A stretch of 64,000 bases of DNA from Bryobacteraceae bacterium (GTDB taxonomy: Bacteria > Acidobacteriota > Terriglobia > Bryobacterales > Bryobacteraceae), in the NCBI GenBank assembly GCA_030041495.1, contig JASHNT010000064.1, forward strand, positions 40,923 through 104,922, read 5' to 3'. Positions 59,549-64,000 of the stretch are shown here, piece by piece. A model generated the notes under the pieces. The model did no database searches, was not told where the DNA came from, and worked only from the letters and a program-made list of their open reading frames with translations. The number at the start of each line of letters is the position of its first letter. Position 1 is the stretch's first letter. The position numbers and the translations under genes are program-made.

Positions 59549-59606
59549 GGCAGGGTAAGTTCGGCAGGGTAAGTTCGGCAGGGTAAGTTCTGTCAGGGTA
59601 AAGTTC
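59549..59606. repeat. 14-bp tandem repeat, three exact units plus one degenerate
   Basis: GGCAGGGTAAGTTC occurs at 59549-59562, 59563-59576 and 59577-59590, followed by a diverged unit (TGTCAGGGTAAAGTTC) to 59606. The first unit overlaps the transposon target duplication, so the element inserted at the edge of this array. The rest of the gap up to 59678 holds no recognisable gene. Confidence 0.8.
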
Positions 59607-59678
59607 CGCTTGAGCTAAGCACCTGCCTCGTCGCCGGCAATGCCGGAGCGCGACATCCCCTACCTCCCGGCAGCAAGC

Positions 59679-61151
59679 CTACGGCGACTTCGCCACCCTG
59701 AAAGTCCCACCCGAACAATCGATGATGTAGTCCATCCGCGCGATGCGCTCCGGACTCAGGTGCGCCTGCTCCTGTTGCCAGATGTCGAGGGAACGATCGC
59801 GCCATACCAGTGCGGCGATGAAGGTCATGTCGTAGGTGGCGGGCGAAGGATCGTGCAGAAAAATGATGCTGCTTTTGTGTTTCGGCTGCAGGCCGAGTTG
59901 TTCGAGATCGTGGATCCACTGCATGGTCATCTCGCCGGTTAGCAGGTAACCGTAGACGTCGTCATGATGCGCGCGGCGCGTGGCATCCTCGTACTGCCAG
60001 CCGCAAAACAGGAGGCACACCAGCATGGTGGCGATCCTGCCCAGCCGCCCCAGGAACAGATGCCGCGCCAGCAGCCAGGAGACGGACCGCAGCATCATCG
60101 CCGCGGCAATCGCCCACCCCGCCATGACGATGTACAGCAGCGCCCCGCCGCGCCCGGGGAGAAACGCGATGGGCAGCGGAGTCACCATCACCCACAGCCA
60201 CAGGAAAAGCCAACGCGGATTGGGCCTGCCCCTGAGGATTCTGCCTCGCAGTAGGCCCGTAATCCCGGCGATCAGCAGCACGGTCCACAGCGCGATCGCA
60301 TGCGCCATGGTGAACCCGTCGGCGTAGAACATCGTGTTCATGAAGCGAATCGTGGATTCGCTGAACCGGGCCCAGGTCAGCACCGGAGTGTAATCTTGGT
60401 TTTGAGTGAGGCTTCCCTGCCCCGTCGTCTTCCCGATAATGTAAATCGCTGTGAATGCGCCGGAGGCCAGCGCAGGCCAGAGCTGCAAAGCCCACCCGCG
60501 CCCCGCCTTGGAACTCCGCCACTCCGCCGGATGCCTTTCCATCAGCAGTTCCCAGGCGAAAGCCGTCACCGAGAGCGACACCGCCATTTCCTTGGAATCC
60601 AGCGCGCATATGCACAAAGCGAGAAAAATGAACGCCTGGCGGACGCTCAGATGCTCGTGGCCGCGGCGCGCTTGGATGTAGTAAAGCAGCGCCGCGAAGA
60701 AGAAGCCTCCACACAGCGCGTCGTAGATGAAGGCTCCGTCGAACGCGATGTTGCCTAGGTGGGCCTGATACGCCACCGCGAACGAAGCCAGCACGGCCAC
60801 CCACCACGACCCGGCGATCGCCCGGGCGAGCTTGTAAAAAATGATCGTGTTCACGCCTAGGATCGCGATTCGCGCCACGCTGTAGGGAACCGGATTCAAC
60901 TTGAAGAAGTGAAACAGAGGCAGGTAGTACAGCGCGGAGAGCGGCCGCACGAACTTGCTCCAAAATTCCAGGTCCGCCAGAATCACTTTCCACAACGGCG
61001 GGTTCCACACGCCGTAGATGTTCATCATCTCGTCGGGGCCGAAGTGGGCTTTCAAAACCCTCTTCTGGAAGGCATAGAAAAAGGCTGCCAGCAACACCGC
61101 GCCCAGAATGCGGGAAAGCTCCAACCAACTCCGTTTTCGAAGCAACGTCAT
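59679..61151 (-). CDS. GT39/ArnT-like polytopic membrane glycosyltransferase
   Basis: A 490-residue protein with about 11 hydrophobic helices. The first periplasmic loop contains the acidic motif FGPDEMMN near 36-43, where PMT/ArnT-type (GT-C) enzymes keep their catalytic acidic residue. Another loop has HLGNIAFDGAFIYDALCGGF. The C-terminal soluble part (about 390-490) is less typical. It probably moves a sugar from a polyprenyl-phosphate donor to an envelope acceptor. It has no operon partner here, and its start lies 20 bases from the divergent mtaB. Confidence 0.72.
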   Translation of the reverse strand: MTLLRKRSWLELSRILGAVLLAAFFYAFQKRVLKAHFGPDEMMNIYGVWNPPLWKVILADLEFWSKFVRPLSALYYLPLFHFFKLNPVPYSVARIAILGVNTIIFYKLARAIAGSWWVAVLASFAVAYQAHLGNIAFDGAFIYDALCGGFFFAALLYYIQARRGHEHLSVRQAFIFLALCICALDSKEMAVSLSVTAFAWELLMERHPAEWRSSKAGRGWALQLWPALASGAFTAIYIIGKTTGQGSLTQNQDYTPVLTWARFSESTIRFMNTMFYADGFTMAHAIALWTVLLIAGITGLLRGRILRGRPNPRWLFLWLWVMVTPLPIAFLPGRGGALLYIVMAGWAIAAAMMLRSVSWLLARHLFLGRLGRIATMLVCLLFCGWQYEDATRRAHHDDVYGYLLTGEMTMQWIHDLEQLGLQPKHKSSIIFLHDPSPATYDMTFIAALVWRDRSLDIWQQEQAHLSPERIARMDYIIDCSGGTFRVAKSP

Positions 61152-61171
61152 GGAAAGGATAAAATGAGGGC

Positions 61172-62479
61172 TTGGACGATTTTACGTCAAAGCGCTTCTA
61201 CGTTAAAACTTTTGGCTGCCGCGCATCGCAGGCCGATGGAGCCGCGCTCGAATCGGCTCTCGCGGCCAAGGGCTTGTCGCAAGCCGCCGGCGCGGCTGAT
61301 GCCGATCTGGTGGTGCTGAACACCTGTACGGTCACCGCGACGGCTGATGATGAGCTGCGCCAGACGGTGCGCCGCATTCACCGCGAAGCTCCGCAGGCGC
61401 GCATTCTGGTGACTGGCTGCTACGCGCAACGCGCGCCCGAAGAAATCGCGGCCTTGCCGGGAGTCTGGCTGGTAGCCGGGAATTCGCACAAGACGCGCAT
61501 TCCGGACCTGATCGCCGAAGCGGCTCCGTATCACGGACAAATCGAGATCGGCGACATCTTCGAGCAGCGTGATTTCCTGAGCAGTCCCGTCGAAGACGCC
61601 CTCGGCGGGCGGACGCGGCCCAATCTCAAGATTCAGGATGGCTGCGGCAACCGCTGCTCCTTCTGCATCATTCCGTACGTCCGCGGGCGAAGCCGCAGCG
61701 CACGGGCGGAGCAGGTGGTCGAACAGGTGCGCCGTCTCGCGGAGAAATACAAGGAAATCGTATTGAGCGGCATCAACCTCGGCCGCTGGGGCCGCGATCT
61801 GGATTCACGCTTGCGCCTGGCGCATTTGGTGCGGCGCTTGTTGGAGGAAACGCCGGTGGAGCGGCTGCGCCTCAGCTCCGTGGAACCGATGGATTTTTCC
61901 GACGAACTGCTGGAGTTGATGGCGGCGAGCGGCCGCATCGCCCGGCACGTGCACGCGCCGCTGCAATCCGGCTCCGATACCGTGCTGCGTAGAATGCATC
62001 GCAAATACCGGCCCCGCCATTACGCCGGACGAATCGAAAAAGCTCGCACGCTGATGCCGGATTGCGCCGTGGGCGCCGACGTCATGACTGGATTCCCGGG
62101 CGAAACGGAAGCCGAGTTTGAGGAATCGCGCGCCTTCATCGAGAGCCTTCCATTCACCTACCTGCACGTGTTCACGTATTCCGAACGGCCAGGAACGCCC
62201 GCCGCGGAGGCAGCCGCACAAGTTCGGGCCGAAGTTCGCAAGCGCCGCACACACACTCTGCGCGAGCTGGGTGCGCGCAAGAATCGCGAATTCCGCCAAT
62301 CCATGTGCGGGCGTGTTCTTTCGGCAGTAACTATTGAGGATGGACTAGTGGCACTTAGCGAGAATTATCTTAAGATAGAATTGTCCAAAAGGCGTAACAT
62401 AAATTGCATAATTAATGTGCCAATTGGCAACCTCAGCAAGGATGGGGTGAGCGAATCCGGCTCCTTATCCGTGCTATAA
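61172..62479 (+). CDS. mtaB: tRNA methylthiotransferase MtaB
   Basis: A 435-residue MiaB-type radical SAM enzyme that converts t6A37 to ms2t6A in tRNAs. The N-terminal methylthiotransferase domain (YVKTFGCRASQADG, VVLNTCTVTATADDELR, VTGCYAQ) supplies three cluster cysteines. The radical SAM motif is CGNRCSFCIIPYVRGRSRS near 152-170. GINLGRWG and HAPLQSGSDTVLRRMHRKY follow, then a TRAM-like tail. A TTG at 61172 is the only reasonable start. The last 50 codons are markedly richer in A+T than the rest. An IS1595-type element lies directly downstream. Confidence 0.9.
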   Translation: MDDFTSKRFYVKTFGCRASQADGAALESALAAKGLSQAAGAADADLVVLNTCTVTATADDELRQTVRRIHREAPQARILVTGCYAQRAPEEIAALPGVWLVAGNSHKTRIPDLIAEAAPYHGQIEIGDIFEQRDFLSSPVEDALGGRTRPNLKIQDGCGNRCSFCIIPYVRGRSRSARAEQVVEQVRRLAEKYKEIVLSGINLGRWGRDLDSRLRLAHLVRRLLEETPVERLRLSSVEPMDFSDELLELMAASGRIARHVHAPLQSGSDTVLRRMHRKYRPRHYAGRIEKARTLMPDCAVGADVMTGFPGETEAEFEESRAFIESLPFTYLHVFTYSERPGTPAAEAAAQVRAEVRKRRTHTLRELGARKNREFRQSMCGRVLSAVTIEDGLVALSENYLKIELSKRRNINCIINVPIGNLSKDGVSESGSLSVL

Positions 62480-62576
62480 ATAGCTTCAAGTCTGTATTTT
62501 CCCGTGTAAACCTTTTGTAGTAAACTTGGGCAATAATATAGTTGACTGACAGCGCTTTCTAGTGTAAAGTAGTTAC

Positions 62577-63569
62577 ATGGACAGCGCACTGCTACCAAAG
62601 ACCCTCCAGGAAGCAATCCTCTACTTCGCGGATGCCGAGAATTGCCGTGCGTTCATGACTGCGTTGCGCTGGTCCGATGGCAAGGTGGTTTGCCCGCGTT
62701 GTGGATCGACCGATGTTGATTGGTTGCCCAATGCTCGGCTGTTCAAGTGCTACAGCAAGGCTGAAGGCCATGGGCCGGTTAAATTTTCCTTGAAGGTCGG
62801 AACGATCTTTGAAGATTCTCCTCTGGGCCTGGACAAGTGGCTACCCGTGATGTGGATGCTGATGAACTCCAAGAATGGTGTTTCATCGTGGGAGATTCAT
62901 CGTAGCATCGGCGTCACACAGAAGACCGCGTGGTTCATGCTTCAGCGCGGACGGCTCGCGCTGCAAGATCCATCCACTGGTGGCAAACTCTCCGGCGAAG
63001 TGGAGGTTGACGAAACCTTCATCGGTGGGAAGGCTCGCAATATGCACGGAGACGTGAAGGCCCGCAAGATCCAAGGACGGCGCGGCCCAGAGGGTAAAGC
63101 TATCGTTGCCGCTGTTCTTGAGCGTGGCGGCAAGGTTCGCGCCAAGGTAGTGGACGAAAGAAAGAAGAAAGACATGCATGCCTTCGTTCGCGAGAACGTG
63201 GAGGCCAACTCCGCGCTCTACAGCGATGCCCTGAAATCTTACGACGGACTCGGTGAAGATTACGCGCATCAGGTGATTGACCACGCTGAAGCATATGTTG
63301 ACGGGCAGGTGCACACGAACGGTGCGGAAAACTTCTGGAGCCTGTTGAAGCGCGGCATCCATGGAACGTACGTGAGCGTGGAACCCTATCACCTGTTCCG
63401 CTACGTTGACGAACAGGCGTTCCGATTCAACACTCGCAAAGACGCGGACGGTGAAGTTATCAGTGATTCAGAGCGCTTCGTGGCAGGCATGAAGCAGATT
63501 GTGGGGAAGCGGCTCACCTACTCCGAATTGATCGGCGTAGGGGCCGCAGCCACTGGAAGCCAAGCGTGA
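62577..63569 (+). CDS. IS1595-family transposase (ISXO2-like)
   Basis: A 330-residue transposase. An N-terminal zinc-ribbon domain (VCPRCGSTDVDW, then KCYSKAEGHGP) and helix-turn-helix (VSSWEIHRSIGVTQKTAW) precede the ISXO2-like DDE core. The core has VEVDETFIGGKARN (first Asp), LYSDALKSYDGL (second Asp) and HTNGAENFWSLLKRGIHGTY, with the Asn/Glu typical of the family. Length and motifs are complete, so it may be active. ATG start. The surrounding intergenic DNA is AT-rich. Confidence 0.9.
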   Translation: MDSALLPKTLQEAILYFADAENCRAFMTALRWSDGKVVCPRCGSTDVDWLPNARLFKCYSKAEGHGPVKFSLKVGTIFEDSPLGLDKWLPVMWMLMNSKNGVSSWEIHRSIGVTQKTAWFMLQRGRLALQDPSTGGKLSGEVEVDETFIGGKARNMHGDVKARKIQGRRGPEGKAIVAAVLERGGKVRAKVVDERKKKDMHAFVRENVEANSALYSDALKSYDGLGEDYAHQVIDHAEAYVDGQVHTNGAENFWSLLKRGIHGTYVSVEPYHLFRYVDEQAFRFNTRKDADGEVISDSERFVAGMKQIVGKRLTYSELIGVGAAATGSQA

Positions 63570-63571
63570 GC

Positions 63572-63763
63572 TTAGGAAGCGTGGCCCACGCCGCGCTTCC
63601 GCTTTGGTTTCGGCCCGCGCCGGTTCGGGTTCTTAGCAGACTCGGCACGGTGCTCTTCGATGCGCCGCTGAACTTCGGTGCGGGGAACGGCGAGGACCTT
63701 TTTCATGCCAGCCTGAAAGCGCGACCATGCTTCCGGCCCTTCGATCATAGTTGAGTCCGTCAT
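63572..63763 (-). CDS. Small basic ORF accompanying the IS1595 transposase
   Basis: A 63-residue protein, convergent with the transposase with two bases between stops. The N-terminus is helical (GPEAWSRFQAGMKKVLAVP, then RTEVQRRIEEHRAES) and the tail is highly basic (RRGPKPKRKRG). The first half resembles antitoxin-like or accessory ORFs seen beside this transposase type, but I cannot name a family. Confidence 0.5.
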   Translation of the reverse strand: MTDSTMIEGPEAWSRFQAGMKKVLAVPRTEVQRRIEEHRAESAKNPNRRGPKPKRKRGVGHAS

Positions 63764-63866
63764 CGCTTATATCATCGCATGTGGCCCAAGAGTGTAACGC
63801 TTCAGGTGGGGTTGTCCCCCGGGCTGAGACAAACAGTTAAGACACGGTTGACCGTTCGCTGAAAAT

Positions 63867-64000
63867 TCATTGTGCCCGATCCCGGAACGGTTTTAGGATG
63901 GGCGTGCCGGTGAAGCGGAGGCGGGCAATGCTGGCGAGCAACCCGCTGAGGAATAATCGGCCGGGGCTCGTCGCGACGATGAGCAGGGCGTAAGAACATC
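63867..64000 (-). CDS. Possible C-terminus of a membrane protein cut by the window edge
   Basis: A frame entering from beyond 64000 reads SYALLIVATSPGRLFLSGLL and ASIARLRFTGTPILKPFRD before TGA at 63867-63869: hydrophobic helices followed by a basic tail. Two other frames are open here as well, so the choice rests only on the membrane-like pattern. Confidence 0.25.
   Translation of the reverse strand, partial: CSYALLIVATSPGRLFLSGLLASIARLRFTGTPILKPFRDRAQ

Larger units (their letters stand above)
62518..63797 (+). mobile_element. IS1595-type insertion element
   Basis: Contains an intact ISXO2-like transposase and a convergent small ORF. Possible imperfect terminal repeats are TAGTAAACTTGGGCAA near 62519-62534 and TGGCCCAAGAGTGTAAC near 63782-63797 (inverted, sharing CTTGGGC). 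I could not define a target duplication, so the ends are approximate. Confidence 0.5.

Noticed and set aside
1..64000. CRISPR array or prophage
   Set aside because: No regularly spaced direct repeats with unique spacers and no phage structural genes. The only arrays are the 14-bp tandem repeat at 59549 and the degenerate repeats at 55201.

Overview
The window looks like a chromosomal segment of an acidobacterium, most likely from the Bryobacterales/'Solibacter' side. It is GC-rich. It carries a PadR-type regulator followed by two tandem MacB/FtsX-like permeases without an ATPase (the acidobacterial duplicated orphan permease arrangement), a secreted protein of the Solibacter C-terminal-domain type (TIGR03437-like), a DUF6152-like protein and a DUF2950 remnant. 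Family names are given from memory of the families; no search was run.

Layout. 1-6.9 kb: minus-strand housekeeping genes clpX-lon-engB (no clpP beside clpX), a receiver-GGDEF protein and a ROK sugar kinase. 7-13.6 kb: an unknown protein, padR and the two permeases. 13.6-16.6 kb: a MoxR ATPase without its usual partners, a YchF-like protein with an altered G3 motif, and a YihY/BrkB membrane protein. 16.9-24.1 kb: a tightly coupled lysine/diaminopimelate operon (M20 amidohydrolase, asd, lysC, dapB, dapA, dapD, a 34-residue membrane peptide and a DMT-type transporter), convergent with a sigma-54 response regulator. 25.6-30.1 kb: a decay zone. It holds an MlaE-like permease pseudogene interrupted by TAA, a beta-barrel protein, kdpC-kdpA without kdpB, and a scar joining the 3' ends of a P-type ATPase gene and a DUF2950 gene. 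30.9-41.8 kb: an exopolysaccharide locus (two O-antigen ligase/polymerase-like proteins, a Wzz-like copolymerase, two GT4 glycosyltransferases, a priming sugar transferase, a MurJ/Wzx-like flippase, an HPr-kinase-like ATPase and a nucleotidyltransferase-like protein).

42.0-53.8 kb: ten genes on the plus strand, almost all overlapping by 1-7 bases. They encode five B12-binding-type radical SAM enzymes, two SAM methyltransferases, an amidohydrolase, a SPASM-like radical SAM enzyme and a short, divergent cytochrome P450. I recognise no published pathway with this composition and see no precursor peptide, NRPS or PKS gene. It reads as an undescribed biosynthetic pathway, possibly tied to the neighbouring envelope-polysaccharide genes.

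53.8-56.5 kb: a cytochrome c/beta-barrel fusion and two secreted proteins. 56.6-59.5 kb: a complete 2,943-bp IS1-type transposon with 22-bp terminal inverted repeats (one mismatch) and an exact 8-bp target duplication. Besides its transposase it carries several passenger ORFs and a well-folded class II tRNA whose anticodon is UUA. That anticodon reads the stop codon UAA, so the gene is a predicted ochre-suppressor tRNA on a mobile element. 59.7-64 kb: a GT39-like membrane protein, mtaB with an unusually AT-rich 3' end, an IS1595-type element and the edge of a further gene.

The two strongest leads for undescribed biology are the transposon-borne suppressor tRNA and the multi-B12-radical-SAM operon.
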